DNA of 27,510 bases, taken from SHZL01 sp035292625. Lineage in GTDB: Bacteria; Pseudomonadota; Gammaproteobacteria; Xanthomonadales; SZUA-36. Every line of letters begins with the position of its first letter. Position 1 is the first letter of the stretch. Positions 16,238-23,883 of the stretch are shown in pieces. Where the stretch lies: contig DATDPS010000126.1 of the NCBI GenBank assembly GCA_035292625.1, forward strand, positions 1 through 27,510, given 5' to 3'. Made by a program: the position numbers and the translations under genes. The notes under the pieces were generated by a model. That model saw nothing but the letters and a program-made list of their open reading frames with translations. It was not told the DNA's origin and searched no databases.

Positions 16238-17337
16238 GTGCCTGGAAGGGCCCTCACCGCCGAAATAACCGTCTCGACATCGTCGTCGGACAGGTTTGGG
16301 TGCAAGGGGATGCTGAGAGCCTCCTGATTCAATCGTTCGCTGTTTGGAAGCCGGACGTCAGCCTTGAAAATGGGATTCAAGTGCAGCGGGTGGTAGCGCA
16401 GCGTGGTGTAAATTCCTTGCCGGTAAAGGGCCTGCGCCGACCGGTCGCGGTTGGGGATACGGATTGCATAAGTGAAATACGAATGCCGATCGCCCGGATC
16501 GGCATCAGCTGGCCGGACCAGCCAATCGAGATCAGAAAATTGCTCCTGGTAGATTTGCCAAATGCGCCGACGCTCTGCTTGCAGGGCGTCGAGCCGGCGC
16601 AATTGGACCAAGCCGACAGCAGCGTTCATATCAGAGACCAGCAGGCGCTGGCTTACCGCCTTGATATCGTATTCCCACCATCGGCCGGTTCCCTGGATCG
16701 ACGCCTCGAACCCGGCGCTTCCGATGCCGCTGTGCCGAAGGATCCGCGCTCGCGCGGCCAATTCGAGGCTCCGGGTGGTGATGCCGCCGCCCTCTCCCAT
16801 GGTCAGGTTCTTGACCGCATCGAAACTGTATACGCCGATGTCCCCGAAACTGCCGCAGGCCCTGTTGCCGATCCTGGAATCCACTGCGTGCGCGGCATCT
16901 TCGATGACAGGCAGTCCGAGGTCGAGAATGGGCTGCATCCTGGCCGGCAGTCCTGCGTAATGCACAACCATTACGGCTCGCGTCTCCGGGGTCAGCGCCG
17001 CGGCTATGGTTTCGGCCGTGACGTTTCCTGTTGCAAGATCGACGTCGCAAAAAACCGGGCGGTGGCCGGCCAGCACCACGGCCTGGGCACATGCCAGCCA
17101 GGTGTATGCAGGCACGATAATGTCTGATCCGGGTGGCAAATCAAGCAGCACGGCTGCCACGTAGAGCCCGCCCGATCCGCTGTTGACAACTACGAGATTG
17201 GAAAGTCCCAGGCGTTGTGCAAACGCAGATTCGAAAGCTGCCGTTTTCGGACCGCTCCCGAGCCACTGCCGGCTGAAGCAGTCAGCAATTTCGTCCAGTT
17301 CATCCTGGCCCACCTGGGAACCGAACACCGGAATCAT
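16231..17337 (-). CDS. DegT/DnrJ/EryC1/StrS-family aminotransferase
   Basis: A PLP enzyme of the sugar aminotransferase group, which turns keto-sugar nucleotides into amino sugars (some members act as dehydratases or on other ketones). Signs: VFGSQVGQDELDEI at the start, VVNSGSGGLYVA for cofactor phosphate binding, PAYTWLACAQAV, VIEDAAHAVDS with D147, and the PLP lysine K176 in SFDAVKNLTMGEGG, which rules out the His-containing dehydratase type. At 368 residues it has the family length. The ATG at 17337 has AGGA about 7 bases upstream and overlaps the stop of a short upstream ORF. It is the first recognisable gene of the coupled DegT-P450-GT2-GT2 unit. Keto substrate unknown; no nucleotide-sugar dehydratase is nearby. 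Confidence 0.92.
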   Translation of the reverse strand: MIPVFGSQVGQDELDEIADCFSRQWLGSGPKTAAFESAFAQRLGLSNLVVVNSGSGGLYVAAVLLDLPPGSDIIVPAYTWLACAQAVVLAGHRPVFCDVDLATGNVTAETIAAALTPETRAVMVVHYAGLPARMQPILDLGLPVIEDAAHAVDSRIGNRACGSFGDIGVYSFDAVKNLTMGEGGGITTRSLELAARARILRHSGIGSAGFEASIQGTGRWWEYDIKAVSQRLLVSDMNAAVGLVQLRRLDALQAERRRIWQIYQEQFSDLDWLVRPADADPGDRHSYFTYAIRIPNRDRSAQALYRQGIYTTLRYHPLHLNPIFKADVRLPNSERLNQEALSIPLHPNLSDDDVETVISAVRALPGTC

Positions 17338-17546
17338 GTTACATCCTGGGGCACGTGCGCCCGGTCGACAGACGTTTTCAACACGGGCCTCTCTGGTTCA
17401 TCAGGGTACGGCAGCTGCATGTGTCCAGGAAAGCTCGATTGGCGCCATGCAATCACCTGCTGCAGGCCGTTTACTATTCGCTTGATTTCTGCAGAAGTGC
17501 CAAAGGCACTGTTGGCCGAGCATAACCCAACCGGTAAAAAATGCAA
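17334..17546 (-). CDS. Possible short ORF coupled to the DegT gene
   Basis: A 70-codon frame begins at TTG 17546, with GGAAG about 6 bases upstream, and ends in a TGA that overlaps the DegT start codon as ATGA. The peptide has no known motif; it contains EIKRIVNGLQQVIAWRQ, which may be helical. The 4-base overlap copies the arrangement of the genes that follow, which is why it is listed. Against it: a non-ATG start, and a promoter-like pair of boxes lying over its first codons. It may instead be untranslated leader. Confidence 0.25.
   Translation of the reverse strand: MHFLPVGLCSANSAFGTSAEIKRIVNGLQQVIAWRQSSFPGHMQLPYPDEPERPVLKTSVDRAHVPQDVT
17496..17510 (-). repeat. Tight hairpin in the leader of the DegT-P450-GT unit
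   Basis: AGTGCC and GGCACT form a perfect 6-base stem with a 3-base loop. It lies about 160 bases before the DegT start and just inside the likely transcript. No T-run follows, so it is not a plain terminator; it could stabilise the message or be chance. Confidence 0.35.
17519..17546 (-). promoter_or_regulatory. Candidate promoter of the DegT-P450-GT unit
   Basis: On the minus strand TTGCAT (17546-17541) and TATGCT (17524-17519) are 16 bases apart, a weak match to -35 and a fair match to -10. This is the best-placed pair in the 300 bases between the cardiolipin synthase gene and the DegT gene. It conflicts with translation of the short ORF that would start at 17546. Confidence 0.3.
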
Positions 17547-17638
17547 TGCTGACTTCCGGAGAAAAGCGCCCTGGAAAGCTCACTGCCCTGAACGGAGTAT
17601 TTCCGCTGTACAACGCAAAGCGGAGTAAAAGTGGTGAT

Positions 17639-19039
17639 TTAGAGCACCGGCAGGAAAAGGCGCGCAAGCCCATCACGAATCTGGCATGGAAGTGATCGTC
17701 CGTTGACATCCTGGCACGTCAATTCATGAGCGCCGGCAAGTTTGCGGTCGATCAGGGTATTTAGTCTTCGAATGACATCTGGTGACGCGACTTCGAGATT
17801 GAGCTCGAAGTTCAGCCTGAAACTTCTTGCATCCCAGTTGCTCGAGCCGACGATGGCACATGAGTTATCAACGACAAAAATTTTGGAATGGTCAAATTCT
17901 CCAATCGTTTCAAATATCCGTACGCCATGCTCCAGGAGCTGCCATGCTGTCGCATGCAAGGCCCAGCTCATCCAGGGAAGATTGTTTTTCCGCGGGACAA
18001 TCACATCGATCCTGACGCCACGCAGGGCGGCAGTAGTCAATGCTGAAATATATACCCTGTCAGGCAAAAAGTATGGAACCACAATTCGAATATGCGACTT
18101 TGCCTCGGAAAGCTTGACCAGTAACAGAGCTGCCAGCCGCGGAACCGCCAAGTCCGGTCCATCCTCGATCACCCTGGTTCGTATTGCTGTTGGAGCCTTG
18201 CTCATCCGCTCGGTCTGTTCCACCCTTTCCACCGGGTGAGGAGTAACCGACCGTCCGCGGTTAGCGAATTTCCATGCCTTTGTGAACTGGTCTACCAGAG
18301 TTGCCACCAGTTCACCGGTGAGATGAAAATGCACATCGGTGATGGGTGACTTTGGCTGCAGCGAATGCATGTGCGCCTCGCGAATATTCATTCCCCCGAG
18401 AAACACCTGGTGGCGATCCACAACCAGCAACTTGCGGTGATTCCGCAGATTCATGAATCGGGTTGACCAAGGCGCGAATGTTGGCAGGAAAACCGAGTGT
18501 GGCACTCGGGCCTTCTTTAAAGCCCAGGTGACTGGTGGAAATGAGTACCAGATCCCTACTCCGTCGAGCAGGACAAACACAGCCACGCCACGCTCACACG
18601 CAGCCTTCAGGTACGCGATGAACTCCGCGCCTGCCCGGTCATTGGCAAAAATATAAGTGGAAAGGATCACTTCAGTATTGGAGTTGGCAATAGCTTCGAG
18701 CATTCGCGGATATGCCGCGTCTCCATTTTCAAGAACGTCAAACTGCCAGCAATCGGCCGGCGGAGGCAATAGTTGATCCATTCCGCTGACACCTCCGGGT
18801 TCCGGACATGCATTGACCGTGCCGGAAAGGCGAGGCGCCTCGCGCTGGATACGATTCACGCCAAACAGAAAGTACAACAGCATACCCAGCCACGGGACAA
18901 ACAGGATCAGCAGTATCCAGAATGTCGATGATCGGACATCGCGTTTGTAGAGCAGGGCATGGCAACCGACGATCAGCGCCAAAGCGATCTCAATAACACC
19001 GATGACAAGATATGGATTCACAGCCAGGTTGCTACTCAT
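17639..19039 (-). CDS. Cardiolipin synthase (phospholipase D superfamily)
   Basis: An inner-membrane enzyme that joins two phosphatidylglycerols to form cardiolipin. From the chosen ATG (19039) it is 466 residues. Two membrane helices come first (VIGVIEIALALIVGCHALLY and FWILLILFVPWLGMLLYFLFG), the usual PLD nuclease N-terminal region. Then two HKD motifs: HRKLLVVD (His201, Lys203, Asp208) followed by GGMN, and HSKIFVVD (His384, Lys386, Asp391) followed by GSSNWD. The frame is open to 19210, but the extra 57 residues are not conserved-looking and the helices start best at MSSNLAVNPYLVIG; the ribosome binding site there is weak. It is a single gene, followed by a 300-base gap. Other ClsA/ClsB types share these motifs, so the exact subtype is open. 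Confidence 0.9.
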   Translation of the reverse strand: MSSNLAVNPYLVIGVIEIALALIVGCHALLYKRDVRSSTFWILLILFVPWLGMLLYFLFGVNRIQREAPRLSGTVNACPEPGGVSGMDQLLPPPADCWQFDVLENGDAAYPRMLEAIANSNTEVILSTYIFANDRAGAEFIAYLKAACERGVAVFVLLDGVGIWYSFPPVTWALKKARVPHSVFLPTFAPWSTRFMNLRNHRKLLVVDRHQVFLGGMNIREAHMHSLQPKSPITDVHFHLTGELVATLVDQFTKAWKFANRGRSVTPHPVERVEQTERMSKAPTAIRTRVIEDGPDLAVPRLAALLLVKLSEAKSHIRIVVPYFLPDRVYISALTTAALRGVRIDVIVPRKNNLPWMSWALHATAWQLLEHGVRIFETIGEFDHSKIFVVDNSCAIVGSSNWDARSFRLNFELNLEVASPDVIRRLNTLIDRKLAGAHELTCQDVNGRSLPCQIRDGLARLFLPVL

Positions 19040-19354
19040 GCTGTCGCCACGTGCGGGCGGCCTCGAATCGAGTGCGACCTGCAAGAGCGGAACTGGGGTT
19101 GACGCAAACTCCGCAGCAATCACCAGCCAACACGGCGCCAGTGTCAAACCACGCCGCGCGGTGCCACTGAAACGCCGCGTGCATAGCGTACACCGAACCG
19201 CAGGCGGCACTCCATTACTAAGAGAGTTTTACCAGCAGGTTTTTATAGACTCCGCACAGGAAGCCTTACGGTCGGTCAACGCTGCATGGCGTGCCGCCGT
19301 GTTCGGCGATACCATTAAGCGGGTCACCCCAAAAAAAACCGGACATAAATAACC
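19040..19354. other. Divergent intergenic region between cardiolipin synthase and MFS genes
   Basis: About 315 bases. It must carry promoters in both directions, but no pair of boxes with good spacing was found. On the minus strand a TATAAA near 19243 is the best -10-like element, without a matching -35. A run of eight A residues at 19331-19338 precedes the MFS start, whose ribosome binding site is weak. No gene is supported here. Confidence 0.35.
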
Positions 19355-20635
19355 ATGGCGCAAGCACCCGACTACGCAAGGCCATCCTATCGGAATTACG
19401 TACTCGGTGTGCTGACACTGGTGTATATCTTCAATTTTCTCGATCGCCAATTGCTGGTTATTCTACAGGAGCCGATCAAACAAGAGCTGGGCCTGAGCGA
19501 CACCCAGCTTGGCCTGCTCACCGGCCTGGCTTTTGCCATGGTCTACGTGATATTCGGACTGCCGCTTGCGCAACTGGCGGAACGCTGGGTGCGCCGCTCC
19601 GTCTTGGCAATATCACTGGCAGTATGGAGCGGCATGACCGCCCTGACCGGTTTCGTTAGCAGCTATCCCCAACTGCTGGCAGCCCGAGCCGCGGTCGGAA
19701 TTGGCGAGGCGGGTGGCAGCCCGCCGGCACATTCCATCATCTCGGACATTTTTCCTGCATCGCGGCGCGCCACCGCGCTTTCAATTTACTCGACCGGGGT
19801 CAACGTCGGCATTCTTTTCGGCTTTCTGCTCGGCGGCTGGATCAACGAAATCCTCGGCTGGAGGGAGGCATTCATCATCATCGGCCTGCCGGGCCTGGTT
19901 TTGGCTCTGGTCGTACGCTTCAGCGTGGCCGAGCCGCGCAAGGGGTTCAGCGAGGGTGCGCAGGACGACTGCGCTACGCCGGGGTTTTTAGAAACTCTGG
20001 GCGTGCTGTGGCGCAAGCCTTCGTTTCGCCATCTGGCGATGGGAACCGGCCTGCAATCCTTCGTCGGTTATGGCGTGATCAACTGGTTGCCGTCGTTCAT
20101 GATCCGCGCACACGGAATGGGAACCGGGGAGTTGGGAACGTGGCTGGCCCTCACCGTGGGCATTGCAGGCGCTCTGGGCACCTTCCTGGGAGGGTGGATG
20201 GCAGACCGGCTCGGCCGCAAGGACCGCCGCGGCTACCTGCTCGTGCCGACCCTGTCGATCCTGTTGGTCGTTCCGTTGATGTTTGCCGTCCTTTTGGCTC
20301 CGAACGCACACCTGGCGCTCGGGATCAATATCGCGCCAGCATTTCTGCAGACCATGTATCTGGGGCCGGCCATCGCCGCGACCCACGCGCTCGTGGGATT
20401 CAGGGCCAAGGCAGTAGGCTCAGCGGTGCTGTTTTTCGTGCTCAACCTGGTCGGACTGGGTTTTGGACCCCTCGCGGTTGGTGCTGTCAGCGACTTGTTG
20501 CAACCGGCCTACGGCCTGCAGTCGCTGCGCTGGTCATTATTGATCGTCACGACCATTGCCGGGATGTGGTGCACCGTGCATTACCTGCTCGCGGCCCGGA
20601 CTTTCGATCACGACGTGGAACAGGGTGGCGCCTGA
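19355..20635 (+). CDS. MFS transporter, spinster-like
   Basis: A 426-residue inner-membrane transporter with twelve predicted helices. The beginning YVLGVLTLVYIFNFLDRQLL and the following LGLSDTQLGLLTGLAFAMVYVIFGLPLAQLAERWVRR are typical of spinster-like MFS proteins often found beside TonB-dependent receptors in marine proteobacteria (key residues D-R-Q, LSDTQLGLL, LAERW). The signature GIGEAGGSPPAHSIISD in helix 4 supports this, and WREAFIIIGLPGLVLAL follows in helix 6. The ATG at 19355 is the only sensible start though its ribosome binding site is poor. It precedes the TonB receptor by 337 bases, with a separate promoter between, so the two are probably separately transcribed parts of one uptake locus. 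Substrate unknown. Confidence 0.88.
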   Translation: MAQAPDYARPSYRNYVLGVLTLVYIFNFLDRQLLVILQEPIKQELGLSDTQLGLLTGLAFAMVYVIFGLPLAQLAERWVRRSVLAISLAVWSGMTALTGFVSSYPQLLAARAAVGIGEAGGSPPAHSIISDIFPASRRATALSIYSTGVNVGILFGFLLGGWINEILGWREAFIIIGLPGLVLALVVRFSVAEPRKGFSEGAQDDCATPGFLETLGVLWRKPSFRHLAMGTGLQSFVGYGVINWLPSFMIRAHGMGTGELGTWLALTVGIAGALGTFLGGWMADRLGRKDRRGYLLVPTLSILLVVPLMFAVLLAPNAHLALGINIAPAFLQTMYLGPAIAATHALVGFRAKAVGSAVLFFVLNLVGLGFGPLAVGAVSDLLQPAYGLQSLRWSLLIVTTIAGMWCTVHYLLAARTFDHDVEQGGA

Positions 20636-20972
20636 AAAAAGCCTTCTGCCGTCGACTGGCGGGGGAAATCTGCTCATGGGTGAACCAGCCGGCGGTAGCG
20701 AGAGATGGGTACCGCCACCCCCGGTTCAGGCGAGTATCCCAGCTTTGAGTCCCTGCGCCCGGCTGTGTGGAACAGTTTTTGCACATTGACACCACAGGGC
20801 CCCGCGCTTATCCTCGGGCAAAGAAAAAACGGGGACTCGATCTTGATGCGGACTGAACGTCCGGCCTAGCGGCCCCTTGTGGGCTTTCCGGATGATCAGC
20901 TTCCCCGCCAGTCGATCCATCATTTCGCCTAACAGCCATGCTGCAAATGGCCAAGAAAGTGGAGAGCCTGCC
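20636..20972. other. Intergenic region with promoter and long leader before the receptor gene
   Basis: A 337-base stretch. A promoter lies at 20786-20814, giving a leader of roughly 150 bases before the receptor ATG. A small GGAC/GTCC hairpin is seen near 20851-20863. The in-frame codons from 20877 to 20972 look untranslated. No known riboswitch was recognised. Confidence 0.4.
20786..20814 (+). promoter_or_regulatory. Sigma70-like promoter of the TonB-dependent receptor gene
   Basis: A perfect TTGACA (20786-20791) and TATCCT (20809-20814, four of six) are exactly 17 bases apart. Transcription should start near 20821. Confidence 0.55.
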
Positions 20973-23297
20973 ATGACCCACCGCCTCGACATAAACCAAT
21001 CGTACCAATCAGTAGCACAAGCTGCGACAGGAATTGGCGCCCGGCGCATTGCCGCTTTGCTCCTGGCGGCAACCCTCGCTTCGCCCGCCAGCGCACAGGA
21101 GCAAGCACAAGCAGGAACAACCGCCTCACTGCTGGAAGAGATCGTCGTCACCTCCCGCAAACGCGAAGAGTTGGCGCAAGATGTTCCCCTTTCCATTACA
21201 GCGTATAACGCCGAACAACTAGAGGCGCTCAAAGTGCGCAATCTGGAGGACCTGACGGTCAGCATGCCCAATGTGTCATTGGATGACATCGGCACGCTTC
21301 GTGCCTTTGCAAACTTCTCCATTCGCGGCTTGGGCATCAACAGTTCCATTCCCTCCATTGATCCTACCGTCGGTGTTTTTATCGATGGCGTCTACATGGG
21401 CGGCAACAGTGGCGTTCTCCTGGATATGTTCGATATCCACAGCATCGAAGTGTTGCGTGGTCCACAGGGGACTTTGTTCGGGCGCAACGTGACGGGTGGA
21501 GCGGTCCTGATCAATACCAAGAAGCCAACCGAAGAACTGGGATTCTCGGTGCGCGCCGCGGCCGATGGCAACCCGAATGGAGATGGCGGCCTCAGCAAAT
21601 ACGCCATGGGCAGTATTTCCGGTCCGATCGGGGATACCCTGAGTTTCCGGTTCAGCGCCTATTACAACAAGGACGATGGCTGGTTTGAAAACCTGGCAAC
21701 CGGCGAAAACCACGGCGAAACCGAGACCACGATTTTCCGGCCGGTGCTGCGTTGGGCGCCCAGCGACGAAGTTGAACTCATCCTGCGCTGGGAGCACATG
21801 GAATCGGACGGACAGGGCCCGGCTTCCCAGAACCACACAAATGGCTCCGGGCGCCCCGGATTTTTCGCCAGCTTTGACCGGGACAGTTTCGACTTTTCCA
21901 TCGACGAACCTGGTTTCTCGGATTTCGAAAACGACCTGGTGACGCTGGAGCTCAATTGGGACGTGGCCTTTGGCGACGGCACCATCACCAACATTTTTGG
22001 CTGGAAGGACTATTCAACCCAGAGCAGGGCTGACATCGATGCCCAGCCGCGTTGGATATTTCACGCGGATGCCTGGAACTATGCGGAACAGTATTCTAAC
22101 GAATTGCGCTACAACGGCAGGTTTGGAAAGGCCAACGTGACTACCGGTGTTTTCTGGTTCACAAATGAAATCATCTATCACGAAAGACGAAATCTGCTTG
22201 GCGCGCTCATCCCGCCTGGTAACGTAGCCCCTTTTCAGATCCAGGACGGCGGCGGGGTCTATGAAGTGGATTCGCTGGCTTGGTTCGGGTCGATTGATTA
22301 CGATCTGAATGAGGCTTGGACCCTGACTGGCGGGCTTCGCTACACAGCGGAAGACAAGAGCGCAGAAATAGCTTCGCTGATTCGAAATATCTCTGTACTT
22401 CCATTCGGCATTGACCGTAGATGCCGTGTCGATCTGGGTACCTGCACCCCGGACTTCGTGGATGACGACAGCTGGAACGCCTGGTCTGGCAAGCTGGGAG
22501 CGACGTATAACGTCTCCGATCAGGCGCGGATCTACGGTTACTGGACACGCAGCCAGCGTTCGGGCGGATATAACCTGCGCAATACCGCCGGCGACACCGT
22601 CAACAACCCCCCCGGACCGTTCGACGAGGAGACCGTCGACAGTTACGAGCTGGGCTACAAGTCCGAACTGAGCGGCCGCGGACGTTTGAATGCAGCGGTA
22701 TTCTTCACCCAGGTCCAGGACATGCAGCGCGAAATCAACCTGCCTGACCCGGCTTCCGGGGTCGTGCAGGTGATCAAGAACACGGCAGATGCCGATATCT
22801 GGGGCGTCGAGCTCGACGGCATGTTTGCCCTTGGAAGCAGCACATTGCTCATGGCAAGCGTCGGCTGGGTTGATCCAGAGTATACGAAAGTCTTTTTTGA
22901 TTTGAACGGTGACGGAGCCATTAACGAGGCCGACGAGGACCTGGGGCTTCCGCGCGCGGCCAAATGGACCTGGAGCGTTGGCCTGAACCATGACATGGAA
23001 ATCGGCGCGTCGGGTTTACTGACCGGCCGAATCAGTTATGCGTTCAGGGACGATTCCTTCTATACCGACAATAACCTCGGCTACCTGCTGTCGCAAAAAA
23101 TCCTGAATGCGGGGCTGGATTTTCGCACCGGCAACCATTGGGTGTTCTCATTGTACGGGCAAAATCTGCTGAATGAGGTCAACCACGGAGGCGACACGCA
23201 GTTGCCCGCCGTGATTGGTCCTGTTCCAACTGGCGGTACCTTTTCGCCGCTGGCCAAGGGACGCATCGCTGGCCTGGAAATCACCTACGAGTATTGA
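20973..23297 (+). CDS. TonB-dependent outer-membrane receptor
   Basis: A 774-residue active-transport receptor, driven by TonB-ExbBD. The signal peptide (RRIAALLLAATLASPASA) is cut after about residue 41. A TonB-box/plug start EEIVVTSRKREELAQDVPLSI follows, then plug motifs VRNLEDLTVSMPNV, FSIRGLGIN, VFIDGVYMG and IEVLRGPQGTLFGRNVTGGAV (key residues RGPQGTLFGRN). The remainder is a 22-strand barrel: LRWEHMES, YGYWTRSQRSGGYNLR, SYELGYKSEL, ending LEITYEY with an aromatic last residue. The ATG at 20973 has GGAGAG about 8 bases before it; the frame is open to 20877 but lacks a good start there. It has its own promoter and ends in a strong terminator. It resembles receptors for organic nutrients more than those for siderophores, but the ligand is unknown. 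Confidence 0.95.
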   Translation: MTHRLDINQSYQSVAQAATGIGARRIAALLLAATLASPASAQEQAQAGTTASLLEEIVVTSRKREELAQDVPLSITAYNAEQLEALKVRNLEDLTVSMPNVSLDDIGTLRAFANFSIRGLGINSSIPSIDPTVGVFIDGVYMGGNSGVLLDMFDIHSIEVLRGPQGTLFGRNVTGGAVLINTKKPTEELGFSVRAAADGNPNGDGGLSKYAMGSISGPIGDTLSFRFSAYYNKDDGWFENLATGENHGETETTIFRPVLRWAPSDEVELILRWEHMESDGQGPASQNHTNGSGRPGFFASFDRDSFDFSIDEPGFSDFENDLVTLELNWDVAFGDGTITNIFGWKDYSTQSRADIDAQPRWIFHADAWNYAEQYSNELRYNGRFGKANVTTGVFWFTNEIIYHERRNLLGALIPPGNVAPFQIQDGGGVYEVDSLAWFGSIDYDLNEAWTLTGGLRYTAEDKSAEIASLIRNISVLPFGIDRRCRVDLGTCTPDFVDDDSWNAWSGKLGATYNVSDQARIYGYWTRSQRSGGYNLRNTAGDTVNNPPGPFDEETVDSYELGYKSELSGRGRLNAAVFFTQVQDMQREINLPDPASGVVQVIKNTADADIWGVELDGMFALGSSTLLMASVGWVDPEYTKVFFDLNGDGAINEADEDLGLPRAAKWTWSVGLNHDMEIGASGLLTGRISYAFRDDSFYTDNNLGYLLSQKILNAGLDFRTGNHWVFSLYGQNLLNEVNHGGDTQLPAVIGPVPTGGTFSPLAKGRIAGLEITYEY

Positions 23298-23314
23298 GTA
23301 GTCAATTTTTCAGC

Positions 23315-23347
23315 AAGCCCGGGGCCGAAGTGCCCCGGGTTTGTTTT
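23315..23347 (+). terminator. Intrinsic terminator after the receptor gene
   Basis: CCCGGGGC (23318-23325) pairs with GCCCCGGG (23332-23339) around a 6-base loop, directly followed by TTTGTTTT. This is a textbook rho-independent terminator placed 20 bases after the receptor stop. Confidence 0.9.
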
Positions 23348-23391
23348 CCGGATCGAAAAATAGCACCGACGCGTGCCGGGAGATTGCTGCA

Positions 23392-23883
23392 ATGAACCCA
23401 TCCAGCAGCAGTGTGGATATTGAAAAAATCATCGACCGGAGATCATTCATGCTTGGCATGATGACGGCGTTTGGTGAGTGTGTTGCCGCGGAAGCAAAGA
23501 AATGCGCCTTCAGCCCCCCTTTCTACCCCGAAGATTATTATGTTCTTAAAACCGAAGCGGAACGAATTGCAGCTGAATTGAGCATCTTTCTTTGGTTGGA
23601 AGAAAATGAGGAAATTCAGGACAGCCACAAGGTCATGTGGTGGGTGATGTACAAATTCCCTGAAATCCTGGATGAATACCAGGACATCCGGGCGAAAGGA
23701 TTCAATCCCGCCTATGAATTTGATCAATTCAGCACGCTGCTTAGCTACGGCTGCGCATTTGGGGAAAATTCCGGGAACGTTTTACCACGGATAAGAAAAA
23801 AAACGGACACCATGGATACCGTGACCCGAATCCTCTTCCAAGCTGGTGACTGGCCGCTTCCCCCGGGCTCACGCAAGAAGTGA
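23392..23883 (+). CDS. Hypothetical protein, 163 residues, next to an LLM oxidoreductase
   Basis: The family is not recognised. The ATG at 23392 has GGGAGA about 9 bases upstream; the frame is open from 23341 but that part lies on the terminator. It is soluble and rich in aromatic and acidic residues: RRSFMLGMMTAFGECVAAEAKKCAFSPPFYPEDYY near the start (key residues RRSFMLGMM, AFSPP, PEDYY), then IAAELSIFLWLEENEEI and MWWVMYKFPEILDEYQDI. Three cysteines are present, but no metal motif. No signal peptide is evident, although the SFMLGMM run is hydrophobic. Its stop overlaps the GTG of the LLM gene by 4 bases (GTGA), so the two products are probably made together and may work in the same step. 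Confidence 0.75.
   Translation: MNPSSSSVDIEKIIDRRSFMLGMMTAFGECVAAEAKKCAFSPPFYPEDYYVLKTEAERIAAELSIFLWLEENEEIQDSHKVMWWVMYKFPEILDEYQDIRAKGFNPAYEFDQFSTLLSYGCAFGENSGNVLPRIRKKTDTMDTVTRILFQAGDWPLPPGSRKK

Larger units (their letters stand above)
17338..17638. other. Gap between the DegT unit and the cardiolipin synthase gene
   Basis: About 300 bases. It holds the candidate promoter, the hairpin and the doubtful 70-codon ORF described separately. An imperfect inverted repeat, CCGCT and AGCGG around 17597-17617, lies just past the cardiolipin synthase stop, with no T-tract. Nothing else was seen. Confidence 0.4.

Noticed and set aside
15937..17127. A 396-codon plus-strand frame opposite the DegT aminotransferase
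   Set aside because: Fully explained as the shadow of the DegT gene; no motif and no start signal.
22014..22991. A 325-codon minus-strand frame inside the TonB receptor
   Set aside because: The receptor frame has complete family motifs through this region; the antisense frame has none.
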